Program-made: the position numbers and the translations under genes
Part shown: positions 9,813 to 18,929 of the stretch, one piece after another
Position numbering within the stretch: the first letter of the stretch is position 1
Layout of the letters: every line of letters begins with the position of its first letter
Source: an uncultured Clostridium sp.
Lineage (GTDB): Bacteria > Bacillota > Clostridia > Lachnospirales > Lachnospiraceae
NCBI GenBank assembly: GCA_938036545.1
Contig: CALHQJ010000010.1
Coordinates: forward strand, 50,809-114,808
Reading direction: 5' to 3'
Length of the DNA stretch: 64,000 nt
Notes under the pieces: model-generated
Database searches by the model: none
Seen by the model: the letters and a program-made list of their open reading frames with translations, nothing else
Told to the model about the DNA's origin: nothing

Positions 9813-10864
9813 GTAAACAGGTTTTAACGCCAGAAACAGAATATATGGTAAAAATTTTAGAAAAGCTGGTTAACATTCCCAGCCCAAGCGGCTATGCGGC
9901 AGAGGTAATGGAAGTAATTAAAAAAGAAGCAGAAGGCTTTGGATTTGATTCTTATTTCAGCAGAAAAGGCAGTCTGGTTATCCAGATTCCGGCAGCAGAT
10001 GGAACGACAGAAAAAGATACCTTAGGCATTACGGCTCATGGAGATACTCTGGGCGCAATGGTTCGTTCTATTACCCCTTACGGAACTCTTCACTTTGCCT
10101 GCGTAGGCGGCTATATGATGGAATCCATTGAAGGAACCTACTGCAAGATCCATACCCGCACCGGAAAGGTTTATACCGGAACTATTCTTACAACAGAGCC
10201 GTCGGTTCATACCTATGACGACGCCAGAACCCAGGAACGAAAAGTAAAAAATATGGAAGTCCGTATTGACGAGATTGTTAAAAATGAAGAAGATGTAAAG
10301 GCGCTGGAAATTTTCCCAGGGGATTACATCAGCTTTGATCCGATGTTCCGTTACAGCGAAAGCGGATTTATCAATTCCCGCCATTTAGACGATAAAGCAT
10401 CCGTTGCAATTTTGCTCACTTTATTAAAATACCTGTCTGAAACTGGTAAGAGACCGGCTCGTCCGGCTAAGATTGTTTTGAGCAATTTTGAAGAGGTAGG
10501 CCATGGCGGTTCCTGGATTCCAGAGGACATTACCGAGTTTATGGCAGTCGATATGGCGGCAATCGGGGATGATTTAAGCGGAGACGAGTATACGGTTACC
10601 ATTTGCGCTATGGATTCTTCCGGCCCGTACCATTACGAACTGACCAACCGTTTGATTGAGATTGCAAAGGAAAAAGGCCTGAATTATACGGTAGATATTT
10701 TCCCGCACTATGGTTCTGATATTACGGCTGCATTAAGAGCCGGACACGATATTAAGGGCGCTTTAATTGGACATGGCGTTCACGCTTCTCATGGTACCGA
10801 GAGAACCCATATTAAAGGCTTAGAGCAGACCTATGAGCTGGTAAAAGGGTATTTGGGCGTATAA
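9809..10864 (+). CDS. M42 family metallo-aminopeptidase
   Basis: This 351-residue cytoplasmic dizinc peptidase is of the FrvX/glutamyl aminopeptidase type. Visible ligands and catalytic residues include His77 and Asp79 (AHGDT), Asp194 (LDDKAS), and Glu228-Glu229 (EEVGHGG). C-terminal HYGSDIT and a [11 protein letters not shown] block are also typical. Full family length. It starts in the stop codon of the glycosyltransferase (ATGA overlap) and is followed 14 nt later by the heptose guanylyltransferase. That places a general peptidase inside a glycan operon; no glycan role can be deduced. Confidence 0.92.
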   Translation: MSKQVLTPETEYMVKILEKLVNIPSPSGYAAEVMEVIKKEAEGFGFDSYFSRKGSLVIQIPAADGTTEKDTLGITAHGDTLGAMVRSITPYGTLHFACVGGYMMESIEGTYCKIHTRTGKVYTGTILTTEPSVHTYDDARTQERKVKNMEVRIDEIVKNEEDVKALEIFPGDYISFDPMFRYSESGFINSRHLDDKASVAILLTLLKYLSETGKRPARPAKIVLSNFEEVGHGGSWIPEDITEFMAVDMAAIGDDLSGDEYTVTICAMDSSGPYHYELTNRLIEIAKEKGLNYTVDIFPHYGSDITAALRAGHDIKGALIGHGVHASHGTERTHIKGLEQTYELVKGYLGV

Positions 10865-10878
10865 CAGGAGGACAAAAA

Positions 10879-11586
10879 ATGCAGGCAATCTTACTGGCAG
10901 GCGGCTTGGGAACTAGACTTCGCAGCGTCGTAAGCGACAGGCCAAAACCAATGGCTCTTATTGAAGGACGTCCCTTTATGGAGTATGTAGTTCACGAGTT
11001 GTCCCGCCATGGAATTACCCATATTATTTTTGCAGTGGGCTACAAAGGCTCCATGGTAGAGGAATACTTTGGAGATGGAAGCAGCTTTGGAGTAACGGTT
11101 TCCTATGCGTATGAGGAGACGCTGCTGGGAACTGCAGGCGCAATCAAAAATGCAGGAAAATTCATAACCGAAGATACGTTTTACGTGTTAAATGCAGACA
11201 CCTTTTACCAGATTGACTACGGCCGTCTTACCAGTCTGCAGCAGGAAAAAAATCTGGATATGGCTCTGGTGCTTCGGGAAGTTCCAGACGTGTCCCGATA
11301 CGGGGAAGCAGTTCTTCAGGATGGAATCCTTACGGGATTTAACGAAAAATCAGAAGAAAGCCGTCAGGGAACCATTAACGGCGGAATTTACCTGATGAAA
11401 AAGGAGCTTCTGGCGGAAATTCCAGAGGGAAAGGTTTCCCTGGAAAATGAAATGATACCCAAATGGATGCAGGAGGGAAAGCGTCTGGGCGGCTTTGTCA
11501 ATGACGGATATTTTATTGATATTGGAATACCGGAGGCATACTTCCAGTTTCAGGAAGATGTGAGAAAAGGAGTGGTAGTATGGTAA
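10879..11586 (+). CDS. hddC: D-glycero-alpha-D-manno-heptose 1-phosphate guanylyltransferase
   Basis: This 235-residue nucleotidyltransferase has the glycine-rich loop LLAGGLGTRLRSVV and the Lys in DRPKPMALIEG at the N-terminus, and NADTFYQIDY near residue 109. The general family includes RfbA/GlmU-type enzymes. The GDP-heptose assignment rests on its place in a run with heptose kinase, bisphosphate phosphatase and sedoheptulose-7-phosphate isomerase. It would catalyse the last step, heptose-1-phosphate plus GTP to GDP-heptose. GGAGG precedes the ATG; it overlaps the kinase gene by 7 nt. Confidence 0.88.
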   Translation: MQAILLAGGLGTRLRSVVSDRPKPMALIEGRPFMEYVVHELSRHGITHIIFAVGYKGSMVEEYFGDGSSFGVTVSYAYEETLLGTAGAIKNAGKFITEDTFYVLNADTFYQIDYGRLTSLQQEKNLDMALVLREVPDVSRYGEAVLQDGILTGFNEKSEESRQGTINGGIYLMKKELLAEIPEGKVSLENEMIPKWMQEGKRLGGFVNDGYFIDIGIPEAYFQFQEDVRKGVVVW

Positions 11587-12650
11587 TTCGAGGACGGGCG
11601 CCCCTGAGAGTCAGCTTTGGCGGAGGCGGCACAGACGTAGCCCCATTCTGCGAAGAGCAGGGCGGAGCCATTATTGGAAGCACCATCAATAAATATGCAT
11701 ATTGTTCCATTGTACCAAGACAGGATGACCAGATTATCGCTCACTCTCTGGATTTTGATACAACGGTAAAATACAATACAAAAGAAAACTACGTCTATGA
11801 CGGCAAGCTGGATTTGGTAACAGCAGCGTTAAAGGCCATGGACATCCGTCAGGGCTGCGAGGTGTATTTACAGTGCGATGCACCTCCAGGTTCCGGTCTT
11901 GGAACATCTTCCACGGTTATGGTAGCTCTTTTGACTGCTATGGCCCGCTGGAAAGGCGTGGAGTTAGACAATTATGCACTGGCAGATTTGGCTTACCAGG
12001 TAGAACGTCTGGATTTGAAGATTGACGGCGGCTACCAGGATCAGTATGCAGCAGCATTCGGAGGCTTTAATTTTATTGAGTTTCACGGCCGCAACAATGT
12101 GGTAGTCAATCCTTTGAGAATCAAAAAAGACATTATCCATGAACTCCAGTACAATTTGCTTTTGTGCTATACCGGAAACATCCATGTTTCTGCAAATATC
12201 ATCAAAGATCAGGTGAAAAATTACGAGAAAAAAGACGCCTTTGATGCAATGTGCGAGGTAAAGGCCCTGGCCTATGCCATGAAGGACGAACTGTTAAAGG
12301 GGAACCTGTACAGCTTTGGCAAGCTGTTAGATTATGGCTGGGAAAGCAAAAAGAGGATGAGCAGCAAGATTACCAATCCCCAGATTGACGAGCTGTATAA
12401 TGAGGCGAAGAAAGCAGGGGCTTTGGGCGGAAAACTCCTGGGAGCAGGCGGCGGCGGTTTCCTGCTGATGTTCTGCCCGTATAATATCCGCCATGTAGTA
12501 GCAGCCCGTATGGAAGCAGTGGGCGGTCAGGTAACAGACTGGAATTTTGAATTGAGAGGGGCGCAGAGTTGGATTACCAACGAGGACAGATGGCAGTATG
12601 ATGCAGTCAAAGTCCATATGCCAAACGGAAATTATGAATTTCAATTATAA
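11580..12650 (+). CDS. hddA: D-glycero-alpha-D-manno-heptose 7-phosphate kinase (GHMP family)
   Basis: This 356-residue GHMP kinase begins GRAPLRVSFGGGGTDVAPF, the form typical of heptose-7-phosphate kinases. The ATP loop PPGSGLGTSSTVMVALL lies at about 102-118, and a C-terminal GGKLLGAGGGGFLLMF motif near 285-300. It would phosphorylate C1 of D-glycero-D-manno-heptose 7-phosphate to the alpha-1,7-bisphosphate. Its ATG overlaps the end of hddC, and its stop overlaps the start of the phosphatase gene. Confidence 0.9.
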   Translation: MVIRGRAPLRVSFGGGGTDVAPFCEEQGGAIIGSTINKYAYCSIVPRQDDQIIAHSLDFDTTVKYNTKENYVYDGKLDLVTAALKAMDIRQGCEVYLQCDAPPGSGLGTSSTVMVALLTAMARWKGVELDNYALADLAYQVERLDLKIDGGYQDQYAAAFGGFNFIEFHGRNNVVVNPLRIKKDIIHELQYNLLLCYTGNIHVSANIIKDQVKNYEKKDAFDAMCEVKALAYAMKDELLKGNLYSFGKLLDYGWESKKRMSSKITNPQIDELYNEAKKAGALGGKLLGAGGGGFLLMFCPYNIRHVVAARMEAVGGQVTDWNFELRGAQSWITNEDRWQYDAVKVHMPNGNYEFQL

Positions 12651-13257
12651 AACGGAAAAACGGCCGGTTATTTTTTTAGACAGAGACGGTACGATTAATG
12701 AGGAAGTCAACTATCTGCACCGGCCGGAGGATTTAAAGATTCTTCCTGGGGCCGCAGAAGCCATCAGCCGGTTTAATCAGGCCGGTTTCCTGGTGATAGT
12801 CATTACCAATCAGGCCGGAATCGGAAGGGGATATTACACCCAGCAGGATATGGAAAAGCTGAATGAGTATATGAATCAGGTTTTGGCAGAACAGGACGCC
12901 CACATTGATGGATTTTACTTCTGCCCCCATCATCCGGAGCATGGAATCGGGGAGTATAAGAAAGATTGTGACTGCCGAAAGCCTGGGATTGGAATGTTTC
13001 GCCAGGCAGAACAGGATTTTTCCATAGAAAAAGCCCATTCCTATATGATAGGAGACAAGCTGATCGATACCCAGGCCGGACACAACTATGGTGTTTCCTC
13101 CATTCTGGTAGGAACTGGATATGGAAAGGAACTATTTGAGACTCAGTGCCAGGGCAGACGAAGAACAACGGATTATGAGTATTATGCAGAAAACCTGATG
13201 GAAGCAGCAGACTGGATTTTTAAGGAGGAAGGCCAATGGAATCAAGAGAATACGTAA
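12634..13257 (+). CDS. gmhB: D-glycero-D-manno-heptose 1,7-bisphosphate phosphatase (HAD family)
   Basis: This 207-residue HAD phosphatase has the nucleophile motif FLDRDGTINEEVNYL near residue 12, the TNQAGIGRG motif, and the zinc loop CPHHPEHGIGEYKKDCDC, characteristic of GmhB. The start at 12634 overlaps the kinase stop and gives the standard N-terminus; an upstream in-frame start at 12598 would run through the kinase gene. It removes the 7-phosphate to leave heptose 1-phosphate for HddC. GmhA starts 22 nt before its end. Confidence 0.92.
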   Translation: MNFNYKTEKRPVIFLDRDGTINEEVNYLHRPEDLKILPGAAEAISRFNQAGFLVIVITNQAGIGRGYYTQQDMEKLNEYMNQVLAEQDAHIDGFYFCPHHPEHGIGEYKKDCDCRKPGIGMFRQAEQDFSIEKAHSYMIGDKLIDTQAGHNYGVSSILVGTGYGKELFETQCQGRRRTTDYEYYAENLMEAADWIFKEEGQWNQENT

Positions 13258-13907
13258 CCTTACTGACAGAACGGTATCCAAAATTAAAGGCAATAGAGGG
13301 TCAGATTGAGGACGCTTATCAGGTGTTGGAAACCTGCTATGAAAACGGAGGCAAGCTGCTGATTGCAGGAAATGGAGGAAGCTGTGCAGACGCAGAGCAT
13401 ATCGTAGGAGAATTGATGAAAGGCTTTGTAAAGCGCCGTAAAGTAAACGAAGAAGAGCAGGCTTTGCTGGAGCAGGCAGGAAGACAGATCTGCGAGGATA
13501 GCAGACTGGAAGAAAACCTGGGAAAAGAACTGGCAGAGTGTCTTCAGGGCGGCCTTCCGGCCATTGCACTGACAGGACATAACGGCCTTTCTACAGCATT
13601 TTTAAATGATGTAAATGGAGAAATGATTTATGCCCAGCAGCTTTGGGGATATGGCAAGCCAGGAGACGTATTTTTGGGGATTTCCACTTCTGGAAACTCG
13701 AAAAATATCCTGTATGCCCTGGCAGCAGCAAAGGCAAAAGGCTTAAAGACCGTGGTATTAACAGGGCGGGACGGAGGAAAACTGGCAAAATCAGCAGATG
13801 CAGCCATTATCGTACCAGAACAGGAAACTTACCAGATTCAGGAGCTGCATCTGCCTGTTTACCATACTCTGTGCCTGATGTTAGAAGAACACTTTTTTCG
13901 TTCGTAG
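13236..13907 (+). CDS. gmhA: Sedoheptulose-7-phosphate isomerase (SIS domain)
   Basis: This 223-residue SIS-domain enzyme converts sedoheptulose 7-phosphate to D-glycero-D-manno-heptose 7-phosphate, the entry step. Visible motifs are GNGGSCADAEHIVGEL (about 47-62), ISTSGNSKNILYAL (about 149-162) and a C-terminal QELHLPVYHTLC helix. It is longer than the E. coli enzyme (about 192) because of a charged insertion around residues 68-105 (KRRKVNEEEQALL and on), seen in some Gram-positive homologues. AAGGAGG precedes the ATG. Confidence 0.92.
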   Translation: MESREYVTLLTERYPKLKAIEGQIEDAYQVLETCYENGGKLLIAGNGGSCADAEHIVGELMKGFVKRRKVNEEEQALLEQAGRQICEDSRLEENLGKELAECLQGGLPAIALTGHNGLSTAFLNDVNGEMIYAQQLWGYGKPGDVFLGISTSGNSKNILYALAAAKAKGLKTVVLTGRDGGKLAKSADAAIIVPEQETYQIQELHLPVYHTLCLMLEEHFFRS

Positions 13908-13925
13908 AAAGAACAAGGGGTTATT

Positions 13926-14711
13926 ATGAAAGAACACGTATTTGCGATTTGTGCTTATGGGGATTCTCCATATCTGGAGGCCTGCATCCGATCATTAAAG
14001 ATGCAGACAATTCCGGCAGATATCATCCTCTGTACGTCCACGCCCAGCAGCTACATAGATGGACTGGCAGAAAGCTATGGGATTCCTGTCTTTGTACGGG
14101 AGGGAGAGAGCAATATTCGGGACGACTGGGAGTTTGCCTGCCGCATGGCAGACGCCAAACTGGTAACCGTTGCCCATCAGGACGATATGTATCATAAGCA
14201 ATATAAGGAAACTTTGCTTTCCTACGCCAGAAAGTATCCAGATATGACCTTGTTTACAACGGATTACGTCCTGGTAAAGGGAACAACATTGGAGACCGGA
14301 GATAAGGTGCGCCTGGTTAAGAAAATACTGCGTCTTCCCCTCCGGATTCCGGCGCTGAACCACTTGACAGCAGTAAAGAAGGCAGCGCTTATATTTGGAA
14401 ATCCTATTTGCTGTCCGTCCTGTACCTACAACAAAGAACTGATTGGAAATCCCATATTTGACTCCAAATTTCAGTATGCGCTGGACTGGGATACCTTTGC
14501 CCGTCTGGCTGAGTGGGGAGGCCGGTTCATCTGCGTGGAGCGGCCGCTTTTGTATTACCGGATACATGAGGCCAATGCAACCAAGGCCTGTATGAAGGGA
14601 GATCGGAGAACCAGAGAAGAGACCGAGATGTTTTCCCGCTTCTGGCCGGATTCTGTAGTAAGGGGTATTATGCATTTTTATAAAAAGGCATATAAAGAAT
14701 ATGAAGGGTAA
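13926..14711 (+). CDS. GT2-like glycosyltransferase
   Basis: This 261-residue GT-A fold protein begins VFAICAYGDSPYLEACIRSL. It has a DxD-like HQDDMYH near residue 84 and a CPSCTYNKEL...YALDWDTFARLAEWGG region that resembles the acceptor end of family 2 enzymes. No membrane segment. It lies 18 nt after gmhA and just before the first GT-C-like membrane protein. It may transfer the heptose made by the preceding genes; this is inference from order only. Confidence 0.8.
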   Translation: MKEHVFAICAYGDSPYLEACIRSLKMQTIPADIILCTSTPSSYIDGLAESYGIPVFVREGESNIRDDWEFACRMADAKLVTVAHQDDMYHKQYKETLLSYARKYPDMTLFTTDYVLVKGTTLETGDKVRLVKKILRLPLRIPALNHLTAVKKAALIFGNPICCPSCTYNKELIGNPIFDSKFQYALDWDTFARLAEWGGRFICVERPLLYYRIHEANATKACMKGDRRTREETEMFSRFWPDSVVRGIMHFYKKAYKEYEG

Positions 14712-14715
14712 GGAA

Positions 14716-16983
14716 ATGAAAAAAGGGCTGTTTCTGGGACTGCTGGCAGCGGCAGTCCTGGCAGTCGGAACCGGCTGTTTATTTGTAAACGGTCCATTAG
14801 GCCAGGTCTTAAGGTGGAACAACAACATCCAGATGCTGGCTGAAATCGGAGCGGCATTTAGCTGGCTGCTGGTTTCATGCTGCTGGGTAAAAAACAGAAC
14901 GGCAGGGATTGGGATGGCGCTGGCGGGGATATTTATGTTCTCCTGGTGCCATCAGGCATTTGTGCCATTAATTGTTTCAGGGGCCTATGGACTGTTTTTA
15001 CTTCTGTTTGGAAAAATGGGAGCCAGCATATTTGGCGGATGGAAGGGAAAAAAAGCGTCCGTACCAGCTGCATTTATCATAGGCTGCGGTATGTGGATGA
15101 TTCTGGTCTGTGCAGTGTCTGCATTTAGCATAGGTGGAACAATGCTTTGGAGAATTCTGGCGCTTTTATTGGCATTTGTGACTCTCATCTGGAGTCTGAC
15201 CCAGAGAAAACGAGAAAAAAGAGAAGGGAACACTCCTTTTTGGAACATGGAAAACTGGGATAAAAAGGACGGAATGGTGATTGCCATTATTTTGACCTGC
15301 CTGCTGATTCAGGTTGGACGGATGAATGTGGCTCTGGATTATGACTCACTTCATTACGGCCTTCGTTCTCCTTACATTTTGGATAATGGCAGAGGAATTT
15401 ATGAAAATCTGGGAAGCGTAAACGTGGTTTATACTTATGCCAAGGGACTGGAAGTCCTGGCTCTTCCCTTATCCGGCCTTTCCAGCTATGGCTTTGTCCT
15501 TGGATTCAACATCTGGCTGACCGTTGGAGCGCTGATAATGGGATACCGTCTGGCAGCCGCCCTGTCCGTCAGCAGGAAAAACAGCAGGAAGAAAGGCTTG
15601 TTTGCCGCCTGCCTGATGGCTCTTTTTCCTGGAATTTTAAATATGTCCGTAACGGCAAAAAGCGATATTGCCACCTTACTGTTTCAGCTAATCGCTCTGG
15701 AAGGGCTTGTACTGATAGCAAAATCCAGAGATAAAAGCCAGCAGGCAAATCAGCTTTTTACGGTAATTGGGGCATGTCTCCTCAGTTATACATTAAAGCC
15801 TACTTCTCTGGTATTTTCTACAGCAGCAATTGGTATGGGAGTTCTGTGCCTGATGGTGTTAAAGGTTCCTATTATCCGGCTTCTTCCGAAAGGAAGGGGA
15901 GCATTTCGCTTTGCAGTGATTCCGGCTTTGGCTCTGACCGGATTGTGGGGCAGAACCTATCTTCTCACTGGTATGCCGTCTACCTCTGTATTTACCGGCA
16001 TTTGGGAGCTTTTGGGCTTTCAGGTCCACTGGCCTTTTGCCTTTAGTTCCATTCCCAATGAAGGGCTTTCCATGGGATTTTTAGGAGGGCTTCTCCATCT
16101 GGGAGACCGGCTGTTGAGAATGTTTTTTGCGCCATTAGGCGAGGATATGGATCATGTTATCATTGCCTGGGGAACTGGACTGTTTTTGATTTGTCTGACA
16201 GCTGCGCTGCTTTATGGCAGACAGGTAGTAAAAAATGCGGAGACGAAGCTGCTCTGGGCAGTGCTTGGTACAGTGACCGGAATCAGCATTGTCAGCATCT
16301 ATCTGCTTTGGCAGGTAGACGGCAATTACTTTATGCTGTGGTATTCTCTGGCTGCTGTTTGTGCAGCTGTGGCTTTTCCTGTAAGAAAACAGGAAAAGGA
16401 GAGACAGGCAGAAAAACGGCTGAAATGGAGCGCCATAATAGCCGGATTTATGGTTACGTTTCAAATACTGGTAATGTCTTTAACAAGCTGGGCCGGAGGC
16501 GTTGGATTTACCCCTGTTTCCCTGGTGCATAAAGGCTATTATGACCACAGATTAGAAAGCTTTGAGAAAGCAAAGCAGGCAGGACGGGGGGAATTGTGGA
16601 AGCTTATTTCTTCCAATCCCAGAAATCGGGTAATTGCATTTGGAGAACATCCTCAGTGCCTGGATTTTGCCTGCAGCGTCCAGTCCTATTACGATACGAC
16701 GGGAAGCGGAGGCAATGTGGTTTTGGTAAAAACCCTGGAAAATTTTAAGGATTATCTCCGCTATGCCAAAACTGATTACATTTATGCAGAAGCAGGCCAT
16801 TTAGAACCAGGAAGCCGGGAATGGGACGTGCTCCGCTATCTGGTAGAAGAAGGAAGTTTGACAGACATTCGTTATGAAAACGGAAACATGGTTGGAACTG
16901 TCAGCCTGGACGGCAGCGGATATGGACCGGAGGAAGCGGCTGCATCAGCAGAAGAGTTTTACAAAATGATCATTCCCAGGTAA
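14716..16983 (+). CDS. Large polytopic membrane protein, GT-C glycosyltransferase-like
   Basis: This protein of about 755 residues has at least ten hydrophobic segments and a soluble C-terminal tail (from about residue 610). After an early membrane segment the sequence ALDYDSLHYGLRSPYIL resembles the acidic first-loop motif of GT-C enzymes that use polyprenyl-phosphate sugars. No family can be named with confidence; a polymerase or ligase is an alternative. GAAGGG at 14703-14708 lies 7 nt before the ATG at 14716; an in-frame ATG at 14701 overlaps the previous gene. Confidence 0.65.
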   Translation: MKKGLFLGLLAAAVLAVGTGCLFVNGPLGQVLRWNNNIQMLAEIGAAFSWLLVSCCWVKNRTAGIGMALAGIFMFSWCHQAFVPLIVSGAYGLFLLLFGKMGASIFGGWKGKKASVPAAFIIGCGMWMILVCAVSAFSIGGTMLWRILALLLAFVTLIWSLTQRKREKREGNTPFWNMENWDKKDGMVIAIILTCLLIQVGRMNVALDYDSLHYGLRSPYILDNGRGIYENLGSVNVVYTYAKGLEVLALPLSGLSSYGFVLGFNIWLTVGALIMGYRLAAALSVSRKNSRKKGLFAACLMALFPGILNMSVTAKSDIATLLFQLIALEGLVLIAKSRDKSQQANQLFTVIGACLLSYTLKPTSLVFSTAAIGMGVLCLMVLKVPIIRLLPKGRGAFRFAVIPALALTGLWGRTYLLTGMPSTSVFTGIWELLGFQVHWPFAFSSIPNEGLSMGFLGGLLHLGDRLLRMFFAPLGEDMDHVIIAWGTGLFLICLTAALLYGRQVVKNAETKLLWAVLGTVTGISIVSIYLLWQVDGNYFMLWYSLAAVCAAVAFPVRKQEKERQAEKRLKWSAIIAGFMVTFQILVMSLTSWAGGVGFTPVSLVHKGYYDHRLESFEKAKQAGRGELWKLISSNPRNRVIAFGEHPQCLDFACSVQSYYDTTGSGGNVVLVKTLENFKDYLRYAKTDYIYAEAGHLEPGSREWDVLRYLVEEGSLTDIRYENGNMVGTVSLDGSGYGPEEAAASAEEFYKMIIPR

Positions 16984-17024
16984 CTGTTTCGGGCGGTGGG
17001 AATATCTCAGGAAGGAAATACACA

Positions 17025-18887
17025 ATGGATTCAAAACTATCTATGGAGCAGAAAAATAAGTGGAAAAATGACGTGATTGCGGTTCTCCTCTTAGGAATAT
17101 TTGCCTTTTTTATCAATCGGGGGATTGAAATCAAAGGCCTTTATATGGACGATCTGTATCTGTGGTCCTGCTATGGTGAGCAGTCCTTTACAGAATTTAA
17201 CTTTCCTATAGGAAGCACCAGATTTCGGTTCCTGTATTATTTGATGGCATGGCTGGAACTGGCATTTGTGGGAAATCACGTAAACTGGTTTGTTCCCATT
17301 AACATTGTGTTAAATATTCTGGCGGCGGCCCTGGTTTACTGGTTTGGAAGCAAAGTGTCCAAGTGCCGGTTTACCGGATTTTTAGCCGGAATTTTGTAGC
17401 TGATGTCCCGTATGTCCTATTATCAAATCAGCCAGGTATACGGTCTGATGGAGACGGCGGCTACGATTATGGCTCTGGGAATCCTGATTTTATTATATTT
17501 TTATATCAATCAGAGAGAGAAAGACAAAGAATTGTATCTTTCCTGCATCCTGTATTTTGCCATCTGCTTTGTCCATGAACGGTATCTGGCTTTATTGCCT
17601 CTGATTTATCTGGCCCTTATTTTTACCATAAGAAGGGGAGAAAAACCGGACTGGAAAAAATGGCTGGCCCCCCTGCTGACCTTTGGGGCAGTCATGGGGA
17701 TTCGCAGGATGACCATTGGAACGGTGATTCCGGCCGGAACCGGAGGAACCCAGGTGACTGATACCTTTTCTGTTTCTGAAGCCATTGGTTATGCTCTTAG
17801 TCAGGCGGCGTATATATTTGGATGCAATGCAGGGCCAGAGCACTTAAACGGCATGTCCTGGGCCGATTCTCCCCGTTTAATTAAACTTCTGGTAATGCTG
17901 GCTGATATTGTGCTGCTGGTATTTGTACTGGCTTTTGTGGTACAAATCATCCGTAACCGGAAACAGGCGCTCATATATCTGAAAAATACAGCACTATTTG
18001 TAACCTTTATTGCCCTTTGCATCGGCTCTTCCAGTGTGACGGTGCGTGTGGAAATGCGTTGGATTTACGTTTCTTATACAGCAGCAGTGCTGTTTTTGTG
18101 CTATATCACAGGCGCATTGAAGAGTCCGGCTGAAAAATGGGAAAGAAATGAAAATTCCAATCAGAGGACGTTCCGGAACGGCGTTTATGCAGGAGGCTTT
18201 CTGCTGTATCTGCTTTTGATGTTTCCGGTAGAAAGTTTTTACCGGCAGCAGTATCCGAATCTTTATTTTTGGCCCAATCAGCTTCGATACAATTCTCTGG
18301 CAGAAGAAACCTATGAAAAGTATGGAGACGAGATTTTCGGAAAAACCATTTACATTGTAGGGGATTCCTACGAAATGAGTCAGTTTACCGCAGACACCTT
18401 TTTTAAAGTTTTTGACAAAGAGAGAAAAGCAGAAGGGACAAAGGTAGTATTTGTGGACAGCCTGCTGGAAGTAGGACAGGTAACGGATCAGATGCTGGTT
18501 TTGCGGGAAGAACCGGAGTACAACCGTTTCCAGGACATTACGGATATTGCCCGCAATTTAAAATGTGAGATTACAAGGGGCTATTATCGGGACGGCTGGA
18601 TGGACGAAAATGCCAAAATTCGGGTAATGGCCGGAAAAGAAGGCGTGATTCACCTGAAATTCATGTTCCCAGGTATTTTAAATGGAGGAGAAACCACAAC
18701 GATCCATAAAGACGGGGAACTGGCGGCTCAGATCCCAGTGACAGAAAGTGTGTATTACCAGGATATTGCTGCAGAACCCTACCAGATTGTGGAGCTGGAA
18801 TTCCATCATAACTTTTATATGCAGAACGCCCAGGAACAGCGGGGAGAGGACAGGCTGGCCGTTATTATGGAAATCATGGCAGACTAG
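17025..18887 (+). pseudogene. GT-C-like membrane protein gene with in-frame amber stop at 17397-17399
   Basis: Codons from the ATG at 17025 encode 124 residues, then TAG, then CTG ATG and a further 495 codons in the same frame to 18887. Together they make one membrane protein of about 620 residues. The hydrophobic pattern runs straight through the stop (FLAGIL, TAG, LMSRMSYYQISQVYG). An acidic loop motif GLYMDDLYLWSCY sits near residue 40, as in GT-C enzymes. The ATG at 17403 has no clear ribosome site. A single substitution in a Tyr, Gln, Trp or similar codon would explain it. A separate two-subunit protein or stop read-through cannot be excluded. Confidence 0.75.
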
Positions 18888-18929
18888 CCTTAAGTTTAGA
18901 GTTTTACAAATAGGAGGATTTACGATATA

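Noticed and set aside
13132..13580. Long minus-strand frames over gmhB/gmhA
   Set aside because: They are antisense to clear, motif-rich genes and encode low-complexity leucine- and serine-rich peptides.
13995..14828. 277-codon minus-strand frame over the GT2 gene
   Set aside because: Antisense shadow of a well-supported glycosyltransferase; no ribosome site or family motif.
17403..18887. Separate gene starting at the ATG after the amber codon
   Set aside because: No ribosome site, same frame as the upstream piece, and a start in the middle of a continuous membrane pattern; kept only as an alternative.
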